Counted from the first letter of the stretch, positions 39,360-49,713 are shown. The stretch: DNA of 64,000 bases from Clostridia bacterium DTU065 (GCA_001512545.1 LFSI01000088.1:1-64000), one strand, 5' to 3'. A program made the numbers and translations. Notes: generated by a model from the sequence alone, not told the origin.

Positions 39360-41528
39360 TTAGTTGGAACTTACTGCCATTCTTATGCGTTCGGCCAAAT
39401 AGCTGTATCTTTGGGCAGTGTTATTGTTCTTGATCCCCAAGAACAGAGCTTGCTTGCTGCCCACCAAAACCACCAGACGCTTGGCTCTGGTAATGCCGGT
39501 ATAGAGGAGGTTTCTCTGCAGGAGCACGTAGTGCTGGGTTGTTACGGGCATCACCACTACGGGATACTCGCTTCCCTGGCTTTTGTGCACTGAGATAGCG
39601 TAGGCCAGAGTCAGCTCATCCAGTTCATCTTCCTCGTAGCGTACGTAGCGGTCACCGGTTTCGTCGGTAAACAGCACATCAACAACCTTGTCCTCAGGAT
39701 CGATCCGGTAGATTTTTCCAATATCTCCGTTATAAACATCCTTTTGGTAGTTGTTCTTGATCTGCATGACTTTGTCCTGCTCGCGGTATAGCCTGTGGCC
39801 TATTTGGATTTCGTTCTTTTTACCGCTGGGGTTCAAGCGCTTCTGGAGCAGCTTGTTCAGGTTGTCGACACCTGTTTCGCTCTTGCGCATAGGCGTGAGC
39901 ACCTGTATGGTATCGAAGTCGATGGTCATATTGTAACGTTTTCTCACATACTTAGGTAGCCTGTCCGCTACCAGTTCCACGATCAGACTGGAGATCTCTT
40001 CAGGCGCTTTCCGCTCCATGAAAACAAAATCGCCGTTGTTGTCGATTTCGGGGAAGTACCCCTCGTTGATTCTATGAGCATTAAGGACAATCTGCGACTG
40101 GTTTTTCTGCCTGAAAACTTTGGTCAGCTTTACCACCGGGATCTTCCCCGAGTCGATGATATCACGAAGAACGTTTCCCGGTCCTACTGCCGGAAGCTGA
40201 TCACAGTCACCGATAAATAGCAGTCTGGTGTTTTCATCTACCGCTCGAAGGAGGTTATCCATCAACCAGATATCTACCATGGAAAACTCGTCGAGAACCA
40301 GCGCATCTGCTCTGAGCTTGTTTGATTCGTTTCTTTGGAAACCCATGCCTGTTGGCCCGAAACCGTACTCAAGAAGTCTGTGGATAGTCTTGGCAGGATG
40401 CCCCGTGGCTTCGGCAAGCCTCTTGGCAGCTCGCCCTGTAGGCGAAGCCAGTAAAACTTTAAAACCTGCCTTTTCCCATTGGTCCAGAATGACTTTGGTA
40501 ATGGTGGTCTTACCTGTACCTGGGCCACCGGTAATCACCAAAAGCTTTTCCTGCATGGCTTTTTTGACAGCTTCTTTCTGCTCCGGCGCCAATTCAAACT
40601 CGGATTCTATCTGAAGATCGTCAAAAGGCAAAGTTGCCACTTGCTTGGCTAGAAGGACCAAAGCCTTAGCTACCCTCTGTTCAGCTTCGTAGAGGCTTGG
40701 AAGGTAGCACTTTGAATCTTCCACAATCAGCTGGCGGGCAGCGGCTAGCTGCTCAATTAAGCTTTCAGGAATCTCGAGACCAAGAAGTTTTTTTGCTTCT
40801 TCCAGAAGTTCATCCTTGGGCAGATAGGTGTGTCCCTGTTCCACTGCTTGTCCTAAGGCGTATTTCAGCCCTGCTCTCAAGCGGTTGGGATCGTCTTCTC
40901 TGAGCCCTAGACTGAGCGCGATCTTATCTGCGGTCTTGAAACCCACACCAAAGATGTCTTCAGCCAGCCTGTAGGGGTTTTCTTTGACCACATCAACCGA
41001 GTCTTTCCCGTACGCTTTATAGATCTTCATCGAAAGCAATGGGGTAATGCCGTTGCTCTGAAGGAAGACCATAACATCCTGAATATCCTTTTGTGCTTGA
41101 AATGCGCTGGCTATTACCTCCGCCTTTTTCTCACCGATACCGTCGACTTCAGTGAGCCGGTGGGGAGTCTCCTCGATGACCTTAAGTGTTTCCATTCCGA
41201 ACGCATCCACCAGTTTCTTGGCGGTAGCCGGTCCCACACCTTTGATCAATCCCGACCCCAGGTATTTTTCGATACCAACCAGCGTGGACGGAGTGATGGG
41301 CAGAGCGCTTTCCACGCTAAACTGCAACCCGTACACGTTGTGCCTTACCCACTCTCCCGTAAGCCTAAGCTCTTCCCCGGCAGTGATCTGCGCAAGATTA
41401 CCTACGCACGTGTAGATGTCATCTGTTCCAACCTTGAATTTAAAAACTGTGTAGAAGTTGTCCTCGTTGCGATAGGTAATTCTTTCCACAGTTCCCTCGA
41501 TAGTGGTCACAAGCCTCACCTCCTGCAC
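39360..41528 (-). CDS. recD2: ATP-dependent RecD-like DNA helicase (RecD2)
   Basis: VDGIGEKKAEVI HhH; ITGGPGTGKTTITKVIL; LTLAYAISVHKSQGSEYPVVVMP. Confidence 0.96.
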   Translation of the reverse strand: MQEVRLVTTIEGTVERITYRNEDNFYTVFKFKVGTDDIYTCVGNLAQITAGEELRLTGEWVRHNVYGLQFSVESALPITPSTLVGIEKYLGSGLIKGVGPATAKKLVDAFGMETLKVIEETPHRLTEVDGIGEKKAEVIASAFQAQKDIQDVMVFLQSNGITPLLSMKIYKAYGKDSVDVVKENPYRLAEDIFGVGFKTADKIALSLGLREDDPNRLRAGLKYALGQAVEQGHTYLPKDELLEEAKKLLGLEIPESLIEQLAAARQLIVEDSKCYLPSLYEAEQRVAKALVLLAKQVATLPFDDLQIESEFELAPEQKEAVKKAMQEKLLVITGGPGTGKTTITKVILDQWEKAGFKVLLASPTGRAAKRLAEATGHPAKTIHRLLEYGFGPTGMGFQRNESNKLRADALVLDEFSMVDIWLMDNLLRAVDENTRLLFIGDCDQLPAVGPGNVLRDIIDSGKIPVVKLTKVFRQKNQSQIVLNAHRINEGYFPEIDNNGDFVFMERKAPEEISSLIVELVADRLPKYVRKRYNMTIDFDTIQVLTPMRKSETGVDNLNKLLQKRLNPSGKKNEIQIGHRLYREQDKVMQIKNNYQKDVYNGDIGKIYRIDPEDKVVDVLFTDETGDRYVRYEEDELDELTLAYAISVHKSQGSEYPVVVMPVTTQHYVLLQRNLLYTGITRAKRLVVLVGSKQALFLGIKNNNTAQRYSYLAERIRMAVSSN

Positions 41529-41544
41529 CGGTGACTGATAAATG

Positions 41545-41564
41545 AAGGCGGCCTAAGCCGCCTT
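41545..41564 (-). terminator. Hairpin between the TPR gene and recD2
   Basis: AAGGCGGC-ctaa-GCCGCCTT. Confidence 0.6.
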
Positions 41565-41578
41565 GTTTGTAGCCGATT

Positions 41579-42382
41579 CTAGCTTTCTCCTGTTGCTACA
41601 GCTCGATATATCACTTCTTCTTCCATCGCGTTTTTCCTCTTTATACCGCTTTCATGTTTCAGTATATCAGAATATGCGTACTCTTGAGAACCCAATCTTT
41701 CACTTAACTGTTCTACCCTCTGATAGGCTAAAGGATTTCTTGGCTCCAACTCTAACCAGGTTCTAGCCATATCCAATGCCGAATTGATTTCCCCCATGCG
41801 CTCCAGATAATCAGTAACGATGCGGTACCCATCTGGGGTGTTTTGGAGCCTTGCGCGCAACATGAAGTGGTGTCTGGCCTTTTCCACCTCACCAATACCT
41901 TCGTAGCACTTAGCCACTGCATTGTGCGCATAGGAGTCTCTAGGGTTGAGTTCTAGCGCCCTCATTCCCGTCTCCAGACCCTTTTTGTACTGCATGGTTT
42001 CGGCATATTCCTGAGAGAGTAGAGACCACGGCAAGTAGTTCTCGGGGTCCAGTCCCACCGCTAGTTTGCAGATGTCTATTACCAAGTCGTGGCTGACGTT
42101 TATCCGCCGACCGTTTCTGATCTGCCTGAGGCGCATCGCCGTAGACAGGCAGTTTCTTTTCAACTTGGCTTTGCCGTAAGTGTTGTCCTCGCTTGTCTGG
42201 CTGAGAAGTCGGAGGCTGTGAACTAAATGGTAGATTCCCTCCCGGATCACTACCGGATCGTCGCTGTATTCGAGCAGCGCCTCACCTAACCAGTAGTGGA
42301 GGTCTCCTTCATCGGTAACTTCCAGCTGGCTTAGTAGTGCCGTCTGCAGCGCATCAACAGATTCTTGTTCGCCGTACACCAA
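41579..42382 (-). CDS. Tetratricopeptide repeat protein
   Basis: TPR-like helical repeats, e.g. GMRALELNPRDSYAHNAVAKCYEGIGEVEKARHHF. Confidence 0.8.
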   Translation of the reverse strand: MVYGEQESVDALQTALLSQLEVTDEGDLHYWLGEALLEYSDDPVVIREGIYHLVHSLRLLSQTSEDNTYGKAKLKRNCLSTAMRLRQIRNGRRINVSHDLVIDICKLAVGLDPENYLPWSLLSQEYAETMQYKKGLETGMRALELNPRDSYAHNAVAKCYEGIGEVEKARHHFMLRARLQNTPDGYRIVTDYLERMGEINSALDMARTWLELEPRNPLAYQRVEQLSERLGSQEYAYSDILKHESGIKRKNAMEEEVIYRAVATGES

Positions 42383-42603
42383 TTAAACATCCCTCCCTTA
42401 GGTGTTATCGTGAAAAGGCAATTAAAAAGATCTTTATTTCCTGCCGTGCCAGATGCGGCTATGAGTTATTCTCTCCTTCACTCTTACAATGTATGCGTGA
42501 AGTACCAAACCTGGCGATATAAATCCTTGGATCTAGATGGCAAATCGCAGGACTTTTGGTTCATCTACCTCTGGTCCCTAATTAGAAATGGGGACAAAAA
42601 AAA

Positions 42604-42622
42604 GCCAGCGGTAGCTGCTGGC
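42604..42622 (-). terminator. Terminator of the polysaccharide deacetylase gene
   Basis: GCCAGC-ggtagct-GCTGGC; minus strand T8. Confidence 0.85.
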
Positions 42623-42661
42623 ATGTTTTCAGGTATATAGATTGTCGGTTTTAAGGAGTGT

Positions 42662-43360
42662 TCAGTCTGCAAAAAGCTCCGAAAGAGTCACAAAAACGTA
42701 GCCTCGTTCTTTCAAGGTTGTGATGAGTTCGGGTAGCATCTGAGCTGTCTGCCATGTGTCGTGTAGGAGCACCACAGAGCCGTCTGAGGCCTGCTCCAAG
42801 ACCCTGCTGATGATAACGTCAACTCCTGGACTTGCCCAATCTTCAGGATTGAGACTCCAAAGCACTACCTTCATATCATTCTCGGCTGCTATCTCTAAGA
42901 CCAAATCGTTGTAGCTGCCGTAGGGAGGTCGTAGATAAACCGGTTTTTTGCCAGAGTATTTCTGTACGGCGTAGTTGGTTTTTTTCAGCTGTGATGCGAT
43001 CTCTTCTGCTGTCAAGCTGGTAAGGTGGGGATGGTCGTAGCTGTGGTTGCCTACCTCATGGCCTTTTTCGTTCATGGTGGTAAAGATGTCGTGGTATTCG
43101 TACACCCTCCAACCTACAACAAAAAACGTGGCCTTAACATCTGCTTCTTCTAGAGCTTTCAAGATCGCAGGCGTGATCTCTGGATAAGGACCATCGTCGA
43201 ACGTCAATGCTATCCTCTTTGCTCCATCGTTGCTAGCTTTGCCCTGCCGCAAAATCCCTGCTGCAAAAGCCGATGAACTTACGAGAACTACAATTGCAGC
43301 AGCTACAAGCAGTAGTTTGAGGTAATGCTTTCTAGATTGCCTGGTGCCTGTTTGCTTCAT
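42662..43360 (-). CDS. Polysaccharide deacetylase family protein
   Basis: RIALTFDDGPYPEITPAIL; HSYDHPHL; LRPPYGSYN; VVLLHDTW. Confidence 0.95.
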   Translation of the reverse strand: MKQTGTRQSRKHYLKLLLVAAAIVVLVSSSAFAAGILRQGKASNDGAKRIALTFDDGPYPEITPAILKALEEADVKATFFVVGWRVYEYHDIFTTMNEKGHEVGNHSYDHPHLTSLTAEEIASQLKKTNYAVQKYSGKKPVYLRPPYGSYNDLVLEIAAENDMKVVLWSLNPEDWASPGVDVIISRVLEQASDGSVVLLHDTWQTAQMLPELITTLKERGYVFVTLSELFAD

Positions 43361-43379
43361 TTTTATCTCCCTTCTCTGC

Positions 43380-44132
43380 TCAGTTAACGACTAGGAAATA
43401 AGGGTCTTTTTTCAGGATAGCTACAGCAACTTCGAGCATGGGCTTTGTGTCGATGAGCCTGCACAAGGCGTTGCCGATCTTACCGTTTCTCTGAATTCCT
43501 TGCTTGATAAACTCTTCTTCCAACCTGTTAAAATCTCTTTCAGTTCCCCATTTATGTAAAGCTGTGAGGATTTTGTGCTCTTTCCCCTGGTAATCCACTA
43601 CAGTAGCTAAAGCCGGTTCTGGAAGCATGTGGTACGGACAGTCTGCAAGCTCTTCTGCTGTATGAAATGTGGTGTTGGAGTTGTGATCCACCCCGACTAA
43701 CAAAATCTTACCTGAATTTTCTGCCAGTTTCATGAAAGGACTGCCGTGGCTGCACGGAGTCTCTACTTTTTCGTGGTCTTTAACCAGCTGCTTGTTATCT
43801 GCGCCGATAGCTACCACTGAATGGGTTGGATGGAGGCTTCTTATGGCGTCTTCCCTTCTTCTTGCCGCTTCGGGCACTTTTCCCGTCCAGCACGGAGTCT
43901 CCCGCACATCAAAATAAGGCGGATTTTCAGCGGAATCCTGCGCAGTTCCGGTGAAGGTTGGAAACACCGCCAGCCCTTCGTTTCCTACAGCAGAAACGAT
44001 TGCTTCTACGAAAGCCGCCGGTCCACCTTCGAGCATGCCAACCTTGCTCAATGAAGTGTGCACCAGCACTCTATCGCCTTCCTTAATGCCCAATTTGCGA
44101 AGATCGTCTAGTATGTCGGCTATTGTCAGCAT
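43380..44132 (-). CDS. AAC(3) family N-acetyltransferase
   Basis: VLVHTSLSKVGMLEGGPAAFVEAI; SLHPTHSVVAIG; LLVGVDHNSNTTFHTAEE. Confidence 0.9.
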   Translation of the reverse strand: MLTIADILDDLRKLGIKEGDRVLVHTSLSKVGMLEGGPAAFVEAIVSAVGNEGLAVFPTFTGTAQDSAENPPYFDVRETPCWTGKVPEAARRREDAIRSLHPTHSVVAIGADNKQLVKDHEKVETPCSHGSPFMKLAENSGKILLVGVDHNSNTTFHTAEELADCPYHMLPEPALATVVDYQGKEHKILTALHKWGTERDFNRLEEEFIKQGIQRNGKIGNALCRLIDTKPMLEVAVAILKKDPYFLVVN

Positions 44133-44147
44133 CTGACCCTACCACCT

Positions 44148-44615
44148 TTAGCTCTGTGCTTCTCTCAGTGCAACTCCTATTTCGATATCACCATACTGAG
44201 TTTTGATGGGAATAACCAACTGGTTGATCTCTAGAGTAGAGATGATCACGCCTTGTCCGGAGATGATTGTCGGAGGGGTTAGCCTGCACGAATACCCAGC
44301 TTTTTCAAGCCCCATCGACGCCCGTCCGGTGATGACGTTGCCCAGCTCGGCGATGCCAGATTCCACGATTTCATCGAAAACCGGCAGTCTCTGCCCCAAC
44401 ATAACAGAGACAATCTGGCAGGCAGTTTTGTTGGCCATTCCGTAGAAAACCGCACCAGCCACATCGCCTGTTACGCCCACCATGATAGTTACTTCTTGAG
44501 CCGTCGTAGCAACCTTACGCACTGTGAGTTCACCTCTAGTGATCTCAGCTTGAACTTCAGTCTTTAAGACGTCAGTTGCTGCAACCATAAATGGGGTAAC
44601 GAATTCCGTTTTCAT
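44148..44615 (-). CDS. cheX: Chemotaxis phosphatase CheX
   Basis: ESGIAELGNVITGRASMGLEKAG catalytic ExxN motif. Confidence 0.9.
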   Translation of the reverse strand: MKTEFVTPFMVAATDVLKTEVQAEITRGELTVRKVATTAQEVTIMVGVTGDVAGAVFYGMANKTACQIVSVMLGQRLPVFDEIVESGIAELGNVITGRASMGLEKAGYSCRLTPPTIISGQGVIISTLEINQLVIPIKTQYGDIEIGVALREAQS

Positions 44616-44667
44616 AATTTCTTCTCTCCTTCAAAGTAATTACCAACAGTAGCAGCCTTTTAAGAAG

Positions 44668-45450
44668 CTACATGGAATCGTCTCTCTTGTAAAAAAATGG
44701 TAAGACCGGTGTTAGACCAAGAGCCTTGGGCGCTAGAATGCTTTCAGTTCCGCCAACAAACAAGATGCCATCAGGCTTAAGAGACTTGGCCATCTTGGCG
44801 AAAACAAAATCCTTTGCTTCTTCGGTAAAATAGATAACAACATTGCGGCAGACAATCAGGTCAAAACCCTTCCTGTACTCGTCCGCTAAAAGATCCTGCT
44901 TATAGAACTGAACCTTTCTAGCTTTTTCAGGAGCAAACTGGTAGTTGCCGTCTGGTAGTTTCGTAAAGTACTTGGCAAGGAGATGCGCCGGAACCTTGTG
45001 CACGGCTTCTTCGTTGTAGATGCCCTGCCGAGCTTTTTCCAAAATACGCTCGTCCAGATCAGTACCGTGAATCTGGTAGTCGGTAACACCCATTTCCTCG
45101 AGCATCATTAGCAAAGAGTAAGCTTCTCTTCCATCAGAGCAGCCAGCACTCCAAGCCCTAAACGGTGATCCCGACTTCACCAGCTGCGGCAGAATTCTCT
45201 TCCGTAGAGTCTCAAACTGCTCGTTGTCGCGAAAAAAGTCCGTTACATTAATGGTAACAAACTCGTGGAACATTTTAAGAGCAGTTTGATCTTTTTCGAT
45301 CTTTTTTGCGAGTTGATCGTAGCTCTCCACCCTTAATTTGTGCATAAAGGTGTTTAACCGGCGTTTCATCTGCTGGTCTTTGTACAGTGCAAGGTTTATT
45401 CCGGTTATTCTATATATTTCTGAGCAGAAAACGCTGTACTCATCCCTCAC
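44668..45450 (-). CDS. cheR: CheR-type protein-glutamate methyltransferase
   Basis: TINVTDFFRDNEQFETL; FRAWSAGCSDGREAYSLLMML; DLIVCRNVVIYF. Confidence 0.95.
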   Translation of the reverse strand: MRDEYSVFCSEIYRITGINLALYKDQQMKRRLNTFMHKLRVESYDQLAKKIEKDQTALKMFHEFVTINVTDFFRDNEQFETLRKRILPQLVKSGSPFRAWSAGCSDGREAYSLLMMLEEMGVTDYQIHGTDLDERILEKARQGIYNEEAVHKVPAHLLAKYFTKLPDGNYQFAPEKARKVQFYKQDLLADEYRKGFDLIVCRNVVIYFTEEAKDFVFAKMAKSLKPDGILFVGGTESILAPKALGLTPVLPFFYKRDDSM

Positions 45451-46547
45451 CGTAACAACTCCTCAATAAAAGTGCTGACTGAATCGAGTGGAGCTACTCT
45501 GTCGGCTAATCCCATATCCACGACTGCTCTGGGCATTCCGTAGATCACGCTGGTCTTTTCATCTTGAGCAATGGTCTTGCCTCCCAGCTCCTTGATCAGT
45601 TTCATACCCTTTGCGCCGTCAAAACCCATACCTGTGAGAATAACGCCAACAGTATGTTCTTTGAATACTTTTGCTGCGCTTTCAATGAAGACGTCTATTG
45701 CAGGTCGCACTCCGTGTACCGGAGGTTCTGTGTTGAGTTTAACTTCTTTGTTTCCTGAAAGCACTAAATGGAAGCCGCCTGGTGCAATAAGCACTTGGTT
45801 TTCCAGTATTACGTCGCCTGTTTCTGCTTCTTTGACATATAGTGCAGAAGCCCTGTTCAGCCTTTCAGCCAGAGATTTGGTAAATCCTCTAGGCATATGC
45901 TGAACTACTACCACGCCTGCTCCAAGGTCTTTTGGCAACCTCGGAATTACTTCCATCAATGCGCTTGGACCTCCTGTCGAAGATCCGATGATAACCAGTT
46001 TGTTGGCGGTTTTGGTCGGTAGTTCTTTAAAACCTTCGTCCTCTTTTTTAGGAGCTTCGTATGTTTCAGGCTTTTGATAACGAGGACGCTCGTCAGTTTC
46101 CCTTGTCAGTCTGCTAGGCAGGTGAATTCTAGCTTTGTGAGCTGCTTTAACCTTCCGACACATTTCGTCGGCCACCTTCTGCATGTCCAACGATAAGGGT
46201 CCAGAAGGCTTCTCTACGAAGTCAATGGCGCCACTGGACAGAGCGTCAATAGTGATTGCTGCCCCTTCACTGGTCATACTGCTTACCATGACCACTCGTA
46301 TGGGTTTGATCTCCATCTGCTTCTTTAAAAAAGTCAGCCCGTCCATCCTTGGCATCTGTACGTCCAAGGTGACAACATCGGGCTGCAGCTCTTTAACCTT
46401 CTCCAGTGCATCGTAACCATCCACTGCAACTCCGACAACTTCGATATCCGGATCTTTGTTAAGCAAGTTCTTGATTATGGTGCGCATAAAGGCCGAATCA
46501 TCTACGACCAAAACCCTGATTTTTCTATCTTGATTTGAAAGTGACAT
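45447..46547 (-). CDS. cheB: Chemotaxis response regulator methylesterase CheB
   Basis: Receiver domain plus IIGSSTGGPSALMEVI, VVVQHMPRGFTKSLAERL, ILTGMGFDGAKGM. Confidence 0.97.
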   Translation of the reverse strand: MSLSNQDRKIRVLVVDDSAFMRTIIKNLLNKDPDIEVVGVAVDGYDALEKVKELQPDVVTLDVQMPRMDGLTFLKKQMEIKPIRVVMVSSMTSEGAAITIDALSSGAIDFVEKPSGPLSLDMQKVADEMCRKVKAAHKARIHLPSRLTRETDERPRYQKPETYEAPKKEDEGFKELPTKTANKLVIIGSSTGGPSALMEVIPRLPKDLGAGVVVVQHMPRGFTKSLAERLNRASALYVKEAETGDVILENQVLIAPGGFHLVLSGNKEVKLNTEPPVHGVRPAIDVFIESAAKVFKEHTVGVILTGMGFDGAKGMKLIKELGGKTIAQDEKTSVIYGMPRAVVDMGLADRVAPLDSVSTFIEELLR

Positions 46548-46561
46548 TTAAGATCTCCTTC

Positions 46562-46918
46562 TTAACCTAGAACGCGTTTAATGGACTCCATGATCCGGTC
46601 TGGTTGAAATGGCTTCACAATGAAATCCTTGGCCCCTGCTTGAAGAGCTTCAATTACCATCTGCTGCTGTCCTAACGCGCTGCACATAATGATCTTAGCT
46701 TCTGGATCGTACTCGACGATTTTTTGCACAGCTTCAATTCCATCCATGACTGGCATGGTGATGTCCATGATCACGAGATCATACTGACCTTCCTTGTACT
46801 TGTTAAAAGCATCCAAGCCGTTTTCCGCTTCATGGACTTCAAAGTTGTTTTCAGTGAGCAGCTTACTCATCCTCATGCGCATAAAGCTTGCATCATCAAC
46901 CACTAAGACTTTTGTCAC
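46562..46918 (-). CDS. cheY: Chemotaxis response regulator CheY
   Basis: Single receiver domain KVLVVDDASFMRMRM...DLVIMDITMPVMDG. Confidence 0.96.
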   Translation of the reverse strand: MTKVLVVDDASFMRMRMSKLLTENNFEVHEAENGLDAFNKYKEGQYDLVIMDITMPVMDGIEAVQKIVEYDPEAKIIMCSALGQQQMVIEALQAGAKDFIVKPFQPDRIMESIKRVLG

Positions 46919-46939
46919 TTTAACTCCTCCAAGTCTCGT

Positions 46940-47473
46940 TCATATTACGATCTTTCCAGACCAATTCCTCCAAACCTCAACAGCACCGTCTGCAGGATGA
47001 AACTTTACCGTCCTGCTTTCACTTCCGCCGAGATCGCTTGCTACTATCGGTATGTCGTACCTCTCCAGCTGTCTCTTAACTGCAATTTCGTTTTGCTTAC
47101 CTATATCCAGCTCTAGTGAGTTCAGAGAAATCGGTGGAAGCACCCTGGCACCACCTACGACTTTGGCCTGGAGATTATGGAGCTTGGCTCCGCACTCTTT
47201 CAGTTTATTAAGCATAACGGTTAGACCTGAATCGGCAAACTTTGCAGGTCTTCCCAATAAATCGATCAGCAGAAGATAAGCCTCTTTATTGCCCATGTTG
47301 AGGTTATACTCTGCGTCTTCTGGCAGAACCACGTGGGCTAATCCGCCGATCTTGGTTTCGGGGTCAAAGAGTGCAACGGCTACGCAAGAACCTAGTCCGT
47401 AGCAGCTGAGAACGCTGTGAGTTTTGCTAAGGCCGATTTCCCCCAAGTTTACAGTTTTATCAGTCTTTCTCAT
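46940..47473 (-). CDS. cheD: Chemoreceptor glutamine deamidase CheD
   Basis: SCYGLGSCVAVALFDPETKIGGLAHVVLP; start at MRKTDKT. Confidence 0.94.
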   Translation of the reverse strand: MRKTDKTVNLGEIGLSKTHSVLSCYGLGSCVAVALFDPETKIGGLAHVVLPEDAEYNLNMGNKEAYLLLIDLLGRPAKFADSGLTVMLNKLKECGAKLHNLQAKVVGGARVLPPISLNSLELDIGKQNEIAVKRQLERYDIPIVASDLGGSESRTVKFHPADGAVEVWRNWSGKIVI

Positions 47474-47628
47474 AAACCACACCTTAAACCTTAAATGTGC
47501 AAAGGTGCCTAAATCTGACGGGAAGCACAAACATAGACACCTTTTTATTTTTCGATCCGTAAACAAAGATGTTAACCAAATGTTTCTTTATTTTAGACTT
47601 TATTCCTCTTTGCTGTTGCATTCAAACT

Positions 47629-49713
47629 TCACTCTACCCGGCCATCTGTCCCGTACTCGAGAAGCACCGGTACGTCGAGAATGAATGCGATCTCGCCGTG
47701 CCCGAGAATGGTGGCTCCAGACAGTCCCCTAACATCGCCGAGTAGTTTGGACAAGGTCTTAACAACCACTTCTTCTTCTCCTAGAAGCTTTTCAACGATG
47801 ATGCCAACCTGAGTTCTCTGCCTTCTTACGACTATCACATAGAAATGCTCACCGCGCATTTCCGGAGCCGGGAGATCGAAGATCTCTTCGATGTGAATCA
47901 GTGGCAGGATTCTTCCTCTGAGCATCATGGCCTTTTGCTTGTTAACATACTTAATCTCAGAATGGGAAACTCGGTTTGTTTCAGCAACAGCAGACAGTGC
48001 AATGGAGAACAGCGTATTGGAGCTTTCAAACAAGAGGGTCCGCATAATCGCCAAAGTCAAAGGCAGTTCGATCCTGAACTCCGTACCCTTACCGACTTCG
48101 GTAATGATCTGGATGTTACCGCTGAGGTTCTCAATGTTTTTGCGGACAATGTCCATACCCACTCCGCGTCCGGAGACCTGGGTAACCTGTTCGGCAGTGG
48201 AAAAACCTGGAAGGAAGATCAGCTCAACTGCTTCTTTCGGCGTGAGGTTTTGCGCTCTCTCACGAGTGATTAAGCCCTTCCTTTGAGCCGTTGCTACGAT
48301 TTTTTCCGGATCGATGCCCTTGCCATCGTCTTTGATTCGAATGACAATATAGCTTTCTTCTTGTTCAGCGATGAGGCTGATGGTACCTGTAGGATCTTTA
48401 CCGAGCCTCTCCCGCTCCTCCGGCATCTCGATGCCATGGTCTATAGCATTTCTCAGAAGGTGAATGATAGGATCGCTGATCTGTTCGATAACGGAACGGT
48501 CAATCTCGGTGTCCTCACCGGACATTTCAAAGCGGATCTTTTTCTTGGCCTTGGTGGCGAGATCTCGCGTAACCCGAGGGAACTTACGGAACAGAGTTCT
48601 CATAGGCAGAAGTCTTGCCTTCATGATCAAATCCTGAAGGTTTTCGGTTACCCTGCCGATGTGGCCGCCTGTTTGAGCCAGACTTTCGATAACGGCCTCC
48701 AAGTCGTTACCTTCTTGCAGTTTCTGCAAAGTAGCAGTGAGCCTGGTCCGGTCGATTACCAGTTCTCCTACAAGATTCATCAAGTCGTCCAAAACCGAAA
48801 CGTCCACTCTGATAGTAGGTGCGATCAGGATCTGACCCTGTTTTTTCGCATCCTTAGGCTGCTCGTCCTGTTCGTCTTCTTCTGCCTCGGTGACCTCTGC
48901 AGAAACGTTCGATGTCTTCTTTTCCGCTTTTGGGACTTCTTTGGCTTCCCTAACAACAATCTGCTTGCAGTCGGGGATCTTGGCAATTCCAGCTTTTACA
49001 GTTTTGGCATCGGATGTTGTAACAAGCAGAGCTTTTAGTTTCCCATCCTGGAACTGTTCTAATTCTTCGAGACCAGGCTGGGTAAATACCAGTTTGCCCA
49101 AATCCTCCAAAAGCATGATCAGCTGGTACGCACGTACCGACGGAAGTGTGTTTTCCGTTTCTAGCTGAACTCCAATTTCGAATACCTTCTTATCAGGAGC
49201 TGCCAACTGAAAAGCTTTGGCTTTCAAATCGTCGGGAAAAACCAGTTCTAATGGAGTTTCCTTCTCGGTCTCTGCTGGAGTCTCTTTGGCAGGGGCTTTA
49301 GCAGTTTCCAGAGAAGCAGCAACAAAGTCTTTGAAACTCTCTACCAGCTCACTTGAATCATAACCGCTTTCTTTACCCTGATAGATTTCATTTGCATATA
49401 TTCTAAGTGCGTCGATGCCGCCTAAAAGTAATCCAATAAGCTCTGGGGTGATATCAATTGTGTTCTTGCGTAGATGGTCCAGAATGTTTTCCATTTCATG
49501 AGTGAGCTTAGCCATATCAACGTGGCCCAGTGCAGCAGAAGAACCCTTAAGAGTGTGAGCAGCACGAAAGATCGACTGCAGAAGTTCTGCATCGATATCT
49601 CCCTGCTCCTGTTCAAGGGACATGATACCCTCTTCTAAAGTCTCGATCTGTTCTTTAGCCTCTGCTAGGAATATTTGAATCTCTTCTTGAGTTGCATCAA
49701 AATCTAGCGCCAT
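47629..49713 (-). CDS. cheA: Chemotaxis histidine kinase CheA
   Basis: HPt IFRAAHTLKGSSAALG; HATPase; GRGVGMDIVRKNIENLSG; CheW-like C-terminus. Confidence 0.97.
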   Translation of the reverse strand: MALDFDATQEEIQIFLAEAKEQIETLEEGIMSLEQEQGDIDAELLQSIFRAAHTLKGSSAALGHVDMAKLTHEMENILDHLRKNTIDITPELIGLLLGGIDALRIYANEIYQGKESGYDSSELVESFKDFVAASLETAKAPAKETPAETEKETPLELVFPDDLKAKAFQLAAPDKKVFEIGVQLETENTLPSVRAYQLIMLLEDLGKLVFTQPGLEELEQFQDGKLKALLVTTSDAKTVKAGIAKIPDCKQIVVREAKEVPKAEKKTSNVSAEVTEAEEDEQDEQPKDAKKQGQILIAPTIRVDVSVLDDLMNLVGELVIDRTRLTATLQKLQEGNDLEAVIESLAQTGGHIGRVTENLQDLIMKARLLPMRTLFRKFPRVTRDLATKAKKKIRFEMSGEDTEIDRSVIEQISDPIIHLLRNAIDHGIEMPEERERLGKDPTGTISLIAEQEESYIVIRIKDDGKGIDPEKIVATAQRKGLITRERAQNLTPKEAVELIFLPGFSTAEQVTQVSGRGVGMDIVRKNIENLSGNIQIITEVGKGTEFRIELPLTLAIMRTLLFESSNTLFSIALSAVAETNRVSHSEIKYVNKQKAMMLRGRILPLIHIEEIFDLPAPEMRGEHFYVIVVRRQRTQVGIIVEKLLGEEEVVVKTLSKLLGDVRGLSGATILGHGEIAFILDVPVLLEYGTDGRVE

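Noticed and set aside
39333-39593. 86-aa plus-strand ORF overlapping the recD2 3' end
   Set aside because: Antisense to the conserved helicase C-terminus, with no independent support.
47495-47545. c-di-GMP (GEMM) riboswitch between cheA and cheD
   Set aside because: The short hairpin lacks the conserved GEMM-I core and receptor motifs as I remember them.
48283-49038. 251-aa plus-strand ORF antisense to cheA
   Set aside because: Shadow ORF of a clearly conserved gene; no start-site signal or family motif.
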